Source: an uncultured Granulosicoccus sp.
Lineage (GTDB): Bacteria > Pseudomonadota > Gammaproteobacteria > Granulosicoccales > Granulosicoccaceae
Assembly (NCBI GenBank): GCA_947492525.1
Contig: CANLNQ010000005.1
Span: 124,001-188,000 of the forward strand
DNA length: 64,000 bases
Direction: 5' to 3'
Shown here: piece by piece, positions 34,623-43,506 of the stretch
Layout of the letters: every line of letters begins with the position of its first letter
Position numbering within the stretch: position 1 is the stretch's first letter
The notes under the pieces: generated by a model
Told to the model about the DNA's origin: nothing
Seen by the model: only the letters and a program-made list of their open reading frames with translations
Databases searched by the model: none
Made by a program: the position numbers and the translations under genes

Positions 34623-36939
34623 TTCGTATCGAAGCCTGAGTGCGCTGCAGAGCGCGTCCATGAGCGTATCTCGGCTCGCGTGCCGGGCGCTGTTCGCAAG
34701 ACTGTTGACGGCCTTGCTCGCGGTACGGTTCATGAAGTCCTTGGTGTCCTTGAAGTCCTTGAAGTCCTTGGGGTTCTCGAATGGGCCCAATGGGTCGAGT
34801 GCGTCGAGTGCGTCGAGTGCGTCGAGTGCGTCGAGTGTGTCGAGTGCGTCGAGTGCGTCGAATGCGTCGAATGCGTCGAGTGCGTCGAGTGCGTCGAATG
34901 CGTCGAGTGCGTCGAGTGCGTCGAAGGTTTCAAGCGCGCCGATCAGGATGGTATGCCAATGGCTCTGTCTGCTGGCCGTGTTGGTGTGCACCCCCGTGCT
35001 GGCACAGCAGGCTTCGGTGCGCAGTGAACTGAGCGCCTCGACCATCACTCGCGATGAATCGGTGACGCTGACCGTGACCGCCGTGGGCGTGGATGGCGAA
35101 CTGGATACCTCCGCACTGGACAAGGATTTCGATGTGGTGGGTCAGTCCAGCTCACGACAGATCAGAACCGTGGTCAATGGTAACAATCAACCGGTCACGG
35201 TGAGTATCGTGAGCTGGTCTCTGGAGTTGCTGCCGCGGGACGTCGGTGTCTTCACGATACCGTCGGTCAGCGTGGGAGGGGTGTCCAGTCAACTGCTGAC
35301 ACTGACCGTCAACGAGATTCCGACCGGTGTTCAGCGTGATGTCTTCGTCGAGGCTTCGGTGGATTCTCGCCAACCCTGGGTGCAATCGCAGGTGCTGATG
35401 ACGGTGCGAGTCTTTCAAGCCATCGAGATAGTCGAAGGCGGGCTGTCCGATCCGGCCGGTGCGGATATCCAGATACAGCGTATCGGCAAGGACAGCTATT
35501 CGAATGAAGTGCGTGATGGTCGAGAGTACCGTGTCACCGAGCGCCGCTTCGCGCTGTTTCCGCAGAAAAGCGGTACCGTCTCCATAGACCCGGTGGTTCT
35601 CAGTGTCTCGGTTGCGACAAATGCCAATGCCAGTCTGGGGTTCTTTGCGCCCACTCGAAAGCTGACTCGCCGCTCCGATGCCATCACTCTGGATGTGCAA
35701 GCCAGGCCCCCGAGCGGTAGCTCATGGTGGCTGCCGGCCAGTGCCGTACAGATCGACAGCAACTGGGCCGATGATGTCAGCACGGCGGTTGTCGATCAAC
35801 CCCTGACGCGTACCATTACCCTGCGAGCTGCCGGGGTGCTGGATTCGCAACTTCCGGATATACGGATACCGGCCATCGATGGTGTCAGTCTGTATGCCGA
35901 AGAGCCGGTGCGGGCCATGGGCATGAGCGAGCAGCGGGGTCTGGTGGCCGAACAGACCATCAAGTGGGCGCTGATCCCTCAACGCGAAGGTGAACTGGTC
36001 GTGCCGGAGCTGAGTATCGAATGGTTCAATACCGAGACCGGCGAGACCGAAACGGCCCTGTTGCCAGAGGAGCGCATTCAGGTCGGACCCGCTGTCGCAG
36101 CGAATTCAGGTCAGAGCGTGCCGGCACCGAGTGACGCTGGCGGCAATGGTGTGGCCTCACAGGGCAACAGCACAGCGGCCCCGCAGGCCAACAGTTCACT
36201 AGCTGAGAGTACCGCCGATGACGTGGCCAGCGTGACGGATGCCGACGTCCCATCAGCACCGAGCGTGACCCAGCTTCCTGACGCGGTGCCACCTGAAGCC
36301 GCAGAAGCACCGACAGAGGGTGCCGTCGGCATGGCAGGGATGGCTGATGCACAGAACGCAACCGTGGCCCGGGATCACACGGCCTTGTCACAGCCGGTTC
36401 ACGCTGGCGAGAATGATTCCGGTGATCTCTGGCGTCTGGCCACCTGGTTGCTTCTGGCTCTGTGGCTGTTGAGCCTGGCCGGTTTCCTGTGGTGGCGCCG
36501 TAGGCTGCGGCGCAGTCAGGCTGACACGTCTCTGGAAGGATCTGGCAAGGTGTCGGCCCTCGGTCAGGGAGTTCGCACTGCTCGTCAGAAGCTGGCACCG
36601 CTGGCCGAGGTGGAGTCCGCCTGCAAGGAGGGCGATCCGCTTGCCCTGCGAAATGCACTGCTGGCCTGGGCGTCGCGACAGTGGCCTCAGCATCCGCCAG
36701 CAACGCTGACAGATCTGTCGCAGCGCATCGAGTCGGGTGAGGCGCGGCAGTCTCTGGAAGCTCTGGACGCGGCACTCTACAGTCGCAGCGCGGCAGGGCA
36801 GGGCGCGGATGAACTGATGCAACGCCTGCACACCCTGCCCGCCGAATTGTCTGCGGCGCTGAAGGCAGCGCAGGGTGACAGGTCCGCCGACTCCGGTGGT
36901 GCCGCCGGACGCCAGGGGAGAGGATTGCCCGCCCTGTAG
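34603..36939 (+). CDS. BatD-family oxygen-tolerance membrane protein with N-terminal satellite-encoded tract
   Basis: A 778-aa BatD-like protein if translation starts at ATG 34603, with GGAGG about 6 nt upstream. The domains are immunoglobulin-like periplasmic modules (SASTITRDESVTLTVTAVG onward), a long Ala/Ser-rich linker and a transmembrane helix (about 610-632, LATWLLLALWLLSLAGFLWW) with a cytoplasmic tail. Residues about 45-110 come from a 9-bp tandem array encoding (Ser-Ser-Ala)n before the hydrophobic stretch CQWLCLLAVLVCTPVLA, which looks like the real signal peptide. A second start at ATG 34948, just before that peptide, would exclude the array from the product; which one is used cannot be decided here. 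Upstream in-frame codons inside batC (to 34081) were rejected. Confidence 0.8.
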   Translation: MGVKPGNSYRSLSALQSASMSVSRLACRALFARLLTALLAVRFMKSLVSLKSLKSLGFSNGPNGSSASSASSASSASSVSSASSASNASNASSASSASNASSASSASKVSSAPIRMVCQWLCLLAVLVCTPVLAQQASVRSELSASTITRDESVTLTVTAVGVDGELDTSALDKDFDVVGQSSSRQIRTVVNGNNQPVTVSIVSWSLELLPRDVGVFTIPSVSVGGVSSQLLTLTVNEIPTGVQRDVFVEASVDSRQPWVQSQVLMTVRVFQAIEIVEGGLSDPAGADIQIQRIGKDSYSNEVRDGREYRVTERRFALFPQKSGTVSIDPVVLSVSVATNANASLGFFAPTRKLTRRSDAITLDVQARPPSGSSWWLPASAVQIDSNWADDVSTAVVDQPLTRTITLRAAGVLDSQLPDIRIPAIDGVSLYAEEPVRAMGMSEQRGLVAEQTIKWALIPQREGELVVPELSIEWFNTETGETETALLPEERIQVGPAVAANSGQSVPAPSDAGGNGVASQGNSTAAPQANSSLAESTADDVASVTDADVPSAPSVTQLPDAVPPEAAEAPTEGAVGMAGMADAQNATVARDHTALSQPVHAGENDSGDLWRLATWLLLALWLLSLAGFLWWRRRLRRSQADTSLEGSGKVSALGQGVRTARQKLAPLAEVESACKEGDPLALRNALLAWASRQWPQHPPATLTDLSQRIESGEARQSLEALDAALYSRSAAGQGADELMQRLHTLPAELSAALKAAQGDRSADSGGAAGRQGRGLPAL
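34794..34919. repeat. 9-bp minisatellite in batD 5' region, 14 copies
   Basis: Fourteen phased copies of GTCGAGTGC with A/G and T/C variants (34794-34919), preceded at 34741-34775 by a related 9-bp array (TTGAAGTCC, about three copies). The length is divisible by three, so copy-number change would keep the batD frame. On the minus strand it generates a spurious Thr-His-Ser repeat frame. Confidence 0.93.
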
Positions 36940-37175
36940 GCCATCGTGCGGGCGTAGCACTTGCCCTGATCCATTTGCTGTCCTGCCACGTTGACCGTGC
37001 TTCGGCATGATCCTTGAGTGAGCAATGGATCAGGGGGCCACTGGCTGGCTCGTGATCAGACAGCGCTGCAATAATGGTTTCAAGGGACATCGACACGTGG
37101 ACCGAATCAGCATCCGGGCATGGCCAGCAGCGGTCATGCCTCGTTCTGGCGATCCGTTGTTGACGGCCTGAGAAC

Positions 37176-38501
37176 ATGAGCATTGCACGGGGTCGCTGCT
37201 TTCCCTGCCTGATTCCGGTGTTCCTCTGGGCTTTGACCGCCTTCATGCCTCTTGCCCGGGCAGCCGATGCCATCCCCGGTGAGCAGTGGTGTGACCGGGA
37301 TGTTGCACGAATAGAATTTTCCGGCAACCGTGTTACCCGTGATGAGGTCATGCGGCGCGAACTGGTGCAGTATGAAGATCTGCCCTGTTCACTGGATGAT
37401 GTCATCGATGGTATCCAGAATCTGATGGATCTGGGCCTGTTCAAGTCGGTGCGTGCGGAGTTTCTGTTGCAGGAGGAACGACTGCATCTGCGCTATCTGG
37501 TCAAGGAGAAGATCTTCTTTCTACCCATTCCGCGGTTCAGCCGAACATCCGATGGCGAATTGCGTTTCGGTGCTCAGCTTCGCTGGGACAACTTCCAGGG
37601 CCGCTTGCATCAGCTGAAGATCACCAGCGAAAAACGGCAGGAAGATGACGGTCGGGGTCGGACCGGATTCGTTCACAGTGTCGAGTACGTGGTTCCGCGG
37701 TTTTTCGGCAGCGCCTATGGCATGAGTCTGCAAGCCACCAGCGAACGGCGCAATGCCCAGCTGGCGCAGGATGGCGTGATCTTCGGTGAAACCATTCTGC
37801 ATTCGCGACGTGCCGGCTTTCGTCTGTCGCGCTGGGCCAGCGGCACTCTGGGGGTCAGTGGTCTGAGCTACTTTGCCGGTGCCAGCGTGCAGCACCGCGA
37901 TTACACCATGCGCAGCGGAACGGTCGGGCCCTACAGTGATGGTCGTGATTTCTCCGTCATTGCAGGCTTTGCCGTGCAACGGGTGCATCAGGATACCTAT
38001 CGCCGCCGCGGATACTACTACGGTGGCTCGATTGCGGTGGCCAATGAGGCCCTGGGTACCGACTTCACCTATGCCCGGCTGGATCTGCTTGCACGCTGGT
38101 ACATACCCTGGCGAGGTCCGCAGAGGAATCTGAACATACAGGCCAGGCTGGGGCTGAGCGACACCGCACCCTTCGGCGAGCGAAGCTACGAGATCGGTGG
38201 GGGCGAATTGCTGCGGGGCATGAAGTCCGGCCGTCACACCGGCAATATCTTGACGTTGGTCAACGTCGAGTACCTGTCAGGCCTGTTTGCCTATCCCGCC
38301 TGGCGATGGCTGGTATTCGTGGATGTGGGTAACGTCTACCTGAGTGATGATATCGATCTGCTCGATCAGCATGTGCGTGCCGGGGTGGGCATGCGCTGGA
38401 AGCTGGAAAGGCTGACCAATACCGATCTGCGCATCGATCTGGCCTGGGATCCGCAGCGGCAGAAGCTGACGCCGTACGTCTCCACCAGTCTTACCTTCTG
38501 A
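37176..38501 (+). CDS. Omp85-superfamily outer-membrane protein with one POTRA
   Basis: A 441-aa protein: signal peptide (FLWALTAFMPLARAAD, cleavage about 30), a single POTRA domain (about 38-110, ARIEFSGNRVTRDEVMRREL, GLFKSVRAEF), and a bacterial surface-antigen barrel ending in LTPYVSTSLTF, with the C-terminal Phe required for outer-membrane insertion. GEAQ-type strands and the lid motif YEIGGGELLRGMKSG are visible. BamA has five POTRAs, so this is a smaller relative of unknown cargo. Two Cys in the POTRA (WCDRD, LPCSL) could form a disulfide. It stands 236 bp after batD, so its operon membership is uncertain. Confidence 0.85.
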   Translation: MSIARGRCFPCLIPVFLWALTAFMPLARAADAIPGEQWCDRDVARIEFSGNRVTRDEVMRRELVQYEDLPCSLDDVIDGIQNLMDLGLFKSVRAEFLLQEERLHLRYLVKEKIFFLPIPRFSRTSDGELRFGAQLRWDNFQGRLHQLKITSEKRQEDDGRGRTGFVHSVEYVVPRFFGSAYGMSLQATSERRNAQLAQDGVIFGETILHSRRAGFRLSRWASGTLGVSGLSYFAGASVQHRDYTMRSGTVGPYSDGRDFSVIAGFAVQRVHQDTYRRRGYYYGGSIAVANEALGTDFTYARLDLLARWYIPWRGPQRNLNIQARLGLSDTAPFGERSYEIGGGELLRGMKSGRHTGNILTLVNVEYLSGLFAYPAWRWLVFVDVGNVYLSDDIDLLDQHVRAGVGMRWKLERLTNTDLRIDLAWDPQRQKLTPYVSTSLTF

Positions 38502-38629
38502 CGCGCAACAGCGGCAAGGCACTCAAGTCTGATACGCTGGCGGCGTTATAGTCTGAAGGCATCAGCTCGCGCTGATCCTCGGTTGGTTTGCCGGTAGCAG
38601 GATTTCGAATTCTTCCAAGAGCTTACTCC

Positions 38630-40597
38630 ATGACAACACGTTTCGGATCACATGATCATTGGCAGATAGAACACGACAAGGACGACATCGTCTGGTTGTC
38701 CTGCGACCGCAAGGGCGAGAGCAGTAATTCTCTATCCAGAGAGGTGATCACGGAACTGGGTGACATACTGTCAGTCATCGAATCGATCGAACCCGCCGGG
38801 CTCGTCATTCGCTCGGCCAAGCCGGGCAGTTTCATTCTGGGTGCGGATATTCGTGAGTTCGACGAATACGATGAGGCGGCTGCGGTCAGCAGTCTCATAC
38901 GACAGGGGCATGAGGTCTTTGCGCGTCTGGAGAACCTGTCGTGTCATACGGTGGCGGCCATCCATGGCTTCGCCCTGGGCGGCGGGCTGGAATTGGCGCT
39001 GTGCTGCGATTACATCGTGGCCTTGAACGTGGCCGAGACACGAGTGGGGTTCCCTGAAGTGAAACTGGGCATCTTTCCGGGTCTTGGCGGTACCACACGG
39101 ATCACCGAGCGCGTTGGCGGCCTGGCCGGCATGCAGTTGATGTTGACTGCGCGCAATCTGCGCGCACCGGCTGCTCGTGGCATGGGCGTGATCGATGAAC
39201 TGGTGGACGAATTCTCCTCCTTGCATTGGGCCGCGCGACGTGCCGTCGTGCAGAAGCGACGCAAGCGGGGGCCTTCTCTGGCGGCAAGCGCGACCAACAG
39301 GCAGCCGGCCAGGGCGCTGCTGGCTCGGGTGCTACGCAGGAAAACGGCTGAGAAGGCGAACCCTGTTCACTACCCGGCGCCGTTTCAGATGATCGATCTG
39401 TGGGCCGAGCATCGCGACAATCGCCGCCGCATGTTCGATGGCGAGGCCGAGCGGGTCGGTCAGCTGATGGTGGGGGATACGGCACGCAATCTACGCCGCC
39501 TGTTCTTCCTGACCGAGCGAATGAAGTCCCTGGGCAAGGGAGAAGACTTCCCCGTGCGCCGCGTGCATGTGGTGGGTGCCGGTGTGATGGGGGGAGACAT
39601 TGCTGCCTGGTGCGTGCTGCAGGGAATGGAAGTCACGCTGCAGGATCGCGAACTGCAGTACATCGAGCCGGCGCTGAAGCGGGCGCGTGCGCTGTTCAAA
39701 CGGCGATTGCGGAAAAAGCCCGCCATTGCGGCTGCCGTGTCGCGGCTGTTGCCGGACGTGGCTGGCGAGGGCGTGGCACGGGCTGATGTCATCATCGAGG
39801 CCATCTACGAAGACGCGGACGCCAAGCGGGCTCTGTACGCCGAGATGGAGCCGCGCATGGCAGAGCATGCGGTGCTGGCAACCAACACATCAGCCTTGCC
39901 GCTGGAAGAACTGGCACGTGACCTTGATGCGCCGGAGCGCCTGATCGGACTGCACTTCTTCAATCCGGTGGCGAAGATGCCGCTGGTGGAAGTGGTCCAC
40001 GGCGAACAGAGCGCCGAGCAGTGGGTGACCCGCGGTTGCGCGTTCTGCTCGCAGATCAATCGCTTCCCGTTACCAACCAGAAGTGCGCCGGGCTTTCTGG
40101 TCAATCGGGTACTGGCGCCGTATCTGATGGAGGCTTTCACCCTGATGCTGGAAGGTATCGACAAGGAGACCATCGATGCGGCGGCGATCCGCTTCGGCAT
40201 GCCGATGGGGCCGATCGAACTGGCGGATGTGGTCGGACTGGATGTGTGCATGAAGGTTGCCGAAACGCTGGCAACGGGGGACGTCGAGGCGCAGCGGGCA
40301 TTACTGCAGAAAAAACTCGACGCCGGTCATCTGGGCAAGAAGACCGGGGAGGGCTTCTTCATCTGGACCAAGGGGCGATCCAATCGTCAGGACGTGGATG
40401 TCGACAGCCCCTACGGCGATCAACTGGCAACCCGCCTGCTGACACCTTTTCTGGAAGAATGTCGTTCGGCTTCTGCCGATGGCATCGTGGCCGATGATGA
40501 CCTGCTGGATGCCGGCATTGTCTTCGGCACCGGCTTCGCGCCCTTTCTGGGAGGGCCGATGCATTATCTCGAACAACAAGAGGCTGATTTTCGATGA
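38630..40597 (+). CDS. fadJ: Fatty-acid oxidation complex alpha subunit (FadJ/FadB-like)
   Basis: A 655-aa bifunctional enoyl-CoA hydratase / 3-hydroxyacyl-CoA dehydrogenase. The N-terminal crotonase domain keeps both catalytic Glu (GGGLELA and FPEVKLG), the middle NAD-binding domain has VVGAGVMGGDIAAW, and the C-terminal 3HCDH repeats include IGLHFFNPVAKMPLVEVV. It is shorter than E. coli FadB or FadJ (729 and 714 aa) but no domain is missing. The next gene, the thiolase, starts by 4-nt overlap, giving the standard alpha-beta pair. FadJ versus FadB cannot be separated by eye; the thiolase partner suggests FadIJ. Confidence 0.88.
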   Translation: MTTRFGSHDHWQIEHDKDDIVWLSCDRKGESSNSLSREVITELGDILSVIESIEPAGLVIRSAKPGSFILGADIREFDEYDEAAAVSSLIRQGHEVFARLENLSCHTVAAIHGFALGGGLELALCCDYIVALNVAETRVGFPEVKLGIFPGLGGTTRITERVGGLAGMQLMLTARNLRAPAARGMGVIDELVDEFSSLHWAARRAVVQKRRKRGPSLAASATNRQPARALLARVLRRKTAEKANPVHYPAPFQMIDLWAEHRDNRRRMFDGEAERVGQLMVGDTARNLRRLFFLTERMKSLGKGEDFPVRRVHVVGAGVMGGDIAAWCVLQGMEVTLQDRELQYIEPALKRARALFKRRLRKKPAIAAAVSRLLPDVAGEGVARADVIIEAIYEDADAKRALYAEMEPRMAEHAVLATNTSALPLEELARDLDAPERLIGLHFFNPVAKMPLVEVVHGEQSAEQWVTRGCAFCSQINRFPLPTRSAPGFLVNRVLAPYLMEAFTLMLEGIDKETIDAAAIRFGMPMGPIELADVVGLDVCMKVAETLATGDVEAQRALLQKKLDAGHLGKKTGEGFFIWTKGRSNRQDVDVDSPYGDQLATRLLTPFLEECRSASADGIVADDDLLDAGIVFGTGFAPFLGGPMHYLEQQEADFR

Positions 40598-41871
40598 CTC
40601 AAGCTCTGAAACCCGTCGCGATTGTCGGCGGTCTGCGTATTCCGTTCTGCCGCGCGAACACTGCCTACGCCGAGTTGTCCAACCTGAAGATGCTGAGCAC
40701 GGTGCTCAACGGCATGGTCGAGCGCTATGGGCTTGAAGGCGCGCAGTTGGGGGAGGTCAATGCCGGTGCTGTCATCACGCACTCGAAGGACTGGAACCTG
40801 GCGCGTGAGGCGATACTGAGCACGCCGCTGTCGGCCCGTACGCCGGGACTGACCATGCAGCAGGCTTGCGGTACCTCCTTGCAGGCAGCCATGACGGCCG
40901 CGGCAAAGATTGCCACCGGTCAGATCGATTCCGCCATTGCCGCCGGTACCGACACCGTCAGCGACGTGCCGATCGTGTTCAAGCAGAAGTTCGCCAAGCG
41001 GCTGGTCTCGCTGGGCAAGGCCCGCGATTTCAAATCCAAACTGGGTGTGTTCAAGGGGCTGCGACCCGGCGAGCTGGCGCCCGTGCCGCCGTCGGTGAAC
41101 GAGCCGCGCACCTTGCTGAGCATGGGGCAGCATTGCGAATTGATGGCCAAGACCTGGTCCATCTCACGCGAGGAGCAGGATGCGCTGGCTCTGGCGTCTC
41201 ATCAGAACGCCTCCAGCGCCTACGATGAAGGCTTCTACGATGATCTGCTGATTCCCTGCGAAGGCGTCTTGCGCGACAACAACATGCGCACGGATGCGAC
41301 CATGGAGTCGCTCGCGAAACTACGGCCCGCGTACGACAAATCGGATGCAGGCACATTGACCGCGGGTAACAGTACCCCGTTGACTGACGGTGCCGCCGGT
41401 GTGCTGCTGTGCTCCGAGGAGTGGGCGCGCGAGCGCGGTCTGCCGGTGCAGGCCTGGCTGACGCACTCCGCCACGGCGGCTGTGGATTTCGTGGGAGGTG
41501 CCGGGCTTCTGATGGCGCCCACCGTCGCCATGAGCGACATGCTGCGGCGCGCTGATCGCAGCTTGCAGGATTTTGATCTGTACGAGATCCACGAAGCGTT
41601 TGCCGCCCAGGTGTTGTGTACGCTCAAGGCTTGGGAAGACCCGGAGTATTGCCGTACCGAGCTGGGGCGCGATACCCCGATGGGCAGCATTGATCGAAGC
41701 CGCATGAACCGCGTCGGTTCCAGCCTTGCCGTGGGTCACCCCTTCGCCGCCACCGGCGCCCGCATCCTCGGCACGCTGGCCAAGCAGCTGGAACAGACAG
41801 ACTCCGGCCGCGGCCTCATCTCCGTCTGCACAGCCGGCGGCATGGGCCTCACCGCCATCCTCGAACGCTAA
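40594..41871 (+). CDS. fadI: Acetyl-CoA acyltransferase, beta subunit (FadI-like thiolase)
   Basis: A 425-aa thiolase with the nucleophile in QQACGTSLQAA, the NSTPLTDGAAGVLL loop, GHPFAATGAR (catalytic His) and the C-terminal CTAGGMGL (catalytic Cys). It has the length and insertion (FVGGAGLLMAPTVAMSDML) of the FadI group (436 aa in E. coli). It overlaps the alpha-subunit stop by 4 nt. It cleaves 3-ketoacyl-CoA to acetyl-CoA in beta-oxidation. The MITE-like element at 41877 begins 5 bp after its stop. Confidence 0.9.
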   Translation: MTQALKPVAIVGGLRIPFCRANTAYAELSNLKMLSTVLNGMVERYGLEGAQLGEVNAGAVITHSKDWNLAREAILSTPLSARTPGLTMQQACGTSLQAAMTAAAKIATGQIDSAIAAGTDTVSDVPIVFKQKFAKRLVSLGKARDFKSKLGVFKGLRPGELAPVPPSVNEPRTLLSMGQHCELMAKTWSISREEQDALALASHQNASSAYDEGFYDDLLIPCEGVLRDNNMRTDATMESLAKLRPAYDKSDAGTLTAGNSTPLTDGAAGVLLCSEEWARERGLPVQAWLTHSATAAVDFVGGAGLLMAPTVAMSDMLRRADRSLQDFDLYEIHEAFAAQVLCTLKAWEDPEYCRTELGRDTPMGSIDRSRMNRVGSSLAVGHPFAATGARILGTLAKQLEQTDSGRGLISVCTAGGMGLTAILER

Positions 41872-41876
41872 CCCAC

Positions 41877-42000
41877 GGGTCGGACCACGCCAAGTCATTG
41901 TATTCAAAGAATTATTGGATGAAAAATCTCACTATCAGGGCACTAAAACCCTGTTTTCAGGTGAAAAAAGCGGGTTTTAGTGGCGGTGGTGGTCCGACCC
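41877..42000. mobile_element. 124-bp MITE/REPIN-like element
   Basis: A non-coding, AT-richer segment bounded by 12-bp perfect inverted repeats, GGGTCGGACCAC at 41877-41888 and GTGGTCCGACCC at 41989-42000. Inside are nested inverted repeats (CACTAAAACCC 41941-41951 with GGGTTTTAGTG 41972-41982) and CCTG-TTTT-CAGG (41950-41961), which would fold into a long hairpin. No transposase gene is present. The terminal core matches the repeats at 8817-9009. It sits between fadI and the SIMPL gene and may also terminate the fad transcript. Confidence 0.72.
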
Positions 42001-42043
42001 CGGTAAGTGGTTGTTCTGGTTTGAAATTTGGGAGATTTGGAGC

Positions 42044-42769
42044 ATGAAGAAGGTAGCAATTCGCGGGTTTTGTTTCAGGATGCTCGTGTGCTGGGCTGTG
42101 CTGCTCGGCGGCGCGGCCCAGGCGCAGAGTGGCAGCGAGCCGCAGTACGATGTCTACAGTCTCAGCAGCGAAGCCTCGGCAGAGGTACCGAACGACCTGA
42201 TGATCGCCAACCTGGTGGTGCAGCAGGAAGATGCCGACCCGGCCAGACTTGCCGAGAAGGTGAATGCGACGATGAGCTGGGCGACAGAGCAGCTTCGGGC
42301 GTTCGATACCCTCAAGATCAGCACGCGTGATTATCAGACCTACCCACGCTATGACACCAGCCAGGTGCGACGCCTGATCGGTTGGCGCGCCACGCAGAGC
42401 CTGCAACTGGAAACCGAGGACTTCGGCGCCGCTGGCAAGGCCATCCAGATACTGCAGGAAAAACTGCAGGTAAAAGGTATCCGCCATATGGCCAAGGAAA
42501 GCACACGCCGGGAAGCCTCGGACGCCCTGATCGGTGAAGCACTGGATGCGTTCAAGGCACGTGCCGAGCTCGTGCAGCAGAACATGGGGGCCACCAGCTA
42601 CAGGGTGCTCGATGTCAATATCCAGACCGGCGAAAGCAGTGCGCCGATGTTCACGGCCCGTGCGGAAATGGCCGACATGGCGCGTAGCGCGGTAGCCGCC
42701 GAGCCTGCGCTGGAGGCTGGTACCAGTCGGGTCAATGTGCAAGTGTTCGGGCGCGTCCAGCTCGATTGA
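42044..42769 (+). CDS. Secreted SIMPL (DUF541) domain protein
   Basis: A 241-aa periplasmic protein with a signal peptide (MLVCWAVLLGGAAQAQS, cleavage about 28) and a SIMPL domain (DVYSLSSEASAEVPNDLMIANLVVQQED, then ISTRDYQTYPRYD and RATQSLQLETEDF). Family members such as YggE are linked to oxidative-stress protection; the biochemical role is unknown. GGAG stands 3-6 nt before ATG 42044. The frame opens at 42011 right after the MITE-like element, but residues before the signal peptide are unlikely to be used. Confidence 0.85.
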   Translation: MKKVAIRGFCFRMLVCWAVLLGGAAQAQSGSEPQYDVYSLSSEASAEVPNDLMIANLVVQQEDADPARLAEKVNATMSWATEQLRAFDTLKISTRDYQTYPRYDTSQVRRLIGWRATQSLQLETEDFGAAGKAIQILQEKLQVKGIRHMAKESTRREASDALIGEALDAFKARAELVQQNMGATSYRVLDVNIQTGESSAPMFTARAEMADMARSAVAAEPALEAGTSRVNVQVFGRVQLD

Positions 42770-42871
42770 TCGCAACCGGCTTGTTGCTGCCAGTGAACTG
42801 ACGCGATGGCTGCGAAAAGGGCCGATATCTGGTTACACTGTCAGGCAATTCTCCACAGGACACATTTCGAC

Positions 42872-43315
42872 ATGGATCACGCTCCATTCATGCAAGCCGC
42901 CATCGAAGAAGCGCGCAAGGGCCGCGCGGCCGGTGGCATTCCGATCGGTTCCGTTCTGGTGGTCGATGGAGAAATCATCGGTCGCGGCCACAACCAGCGT
43001 GTCCAGCAAGGTAGCAGCATTCGTCACGCCGAAATGGATTGCCTGGAGGAAACCGGCCGGCTGCCCGCCAGCACCTACCGCAAGGCCACGCTGTATTCCA
43101 CACTCTCGCCCTGCGATATGTGCAGCGGCGCCGTGTTGCTCTACGGCATTCCCCACGTCGTGGTCGGTGAAAACAAGACGTTCCAGGGCCCGGAAGAGTA
43201 CGTGCGCAGCCGTGGCGTGAAGGTGGACGTGCTGGATGACCCGGACTGCATCGCCCTGATGGAAGAATTCATCGAAGCGGAACCCCACCTCTGGAATGAG
43301 GATATCGGCGAGTAG
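42872..43315 (+). CDS. Cytosine deaminase, fungal FCY1-type zinc enzyme
   Basis: A 147-aa zinc deaminase with the HAE motif (IRHAEMDCLEETG) and PCxxC motif (LSPCDMCSGA) that bind zinc and supply the catalytic Glu. Its length, the HAEMDC-type context, GIPHVVVGENKTFQ and the C-terminal WNEDIGE match yeast cytosine deaminase (FCY1) rather than the metal-dependent amidohydrolase CodA, so it probably converts cytosine to uracil. AGGA stands about 14 nt before ATG 42872. The frame upstream to 42806 was rejected. A purine or guanine deaminase role cannot be fully excluded. Confidence 0.85.
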   Translation: MDHAPFMQAAIEEARKGRAAGGIPIGSVLVVDGEIIGRGHNQRVQQGSSIRHAEMDCLEETGRLPASTYRKATLYSTLSPCDMCSGAVLLYGIPHVVVGENKTFQGPEEYVRSRGVKVDVLDDPDCIALMEEFIEAEPHLWNEDIGE

Positions 43316-43506
43316 GTTCGTCCTTCCCGTCATGCCCGCGCCTGGCCCGGGGGATACCTTGCGTATCGCCGGTTGCACTCAGGCGACCATCAATCGGCGA
43401 TAATGCGCCAGATCACCTTGTAGAGTAGCGCGCTCACGGCCGTTAAGCGGTTAAGATCGACTCTCTACCATTCCATTTTTCAAACGAGTAATACAGGCAG
43501 CTGCCC

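Noticed and set aside
34730-34933. Minus-strand Thr-His-Ser repeat peptide
   Set aside because: It is only the reverse reading of the 9-bp satellite in batD.
36026-37444. Minus-strand open frame of 472 codons over batD and the intergenic region
   Set aside because: It overlaps the conserved BatD C-terminus and the start of the Omp85 gene; composition is Arg/Pro/Ser-rich, as in other GC shadows.
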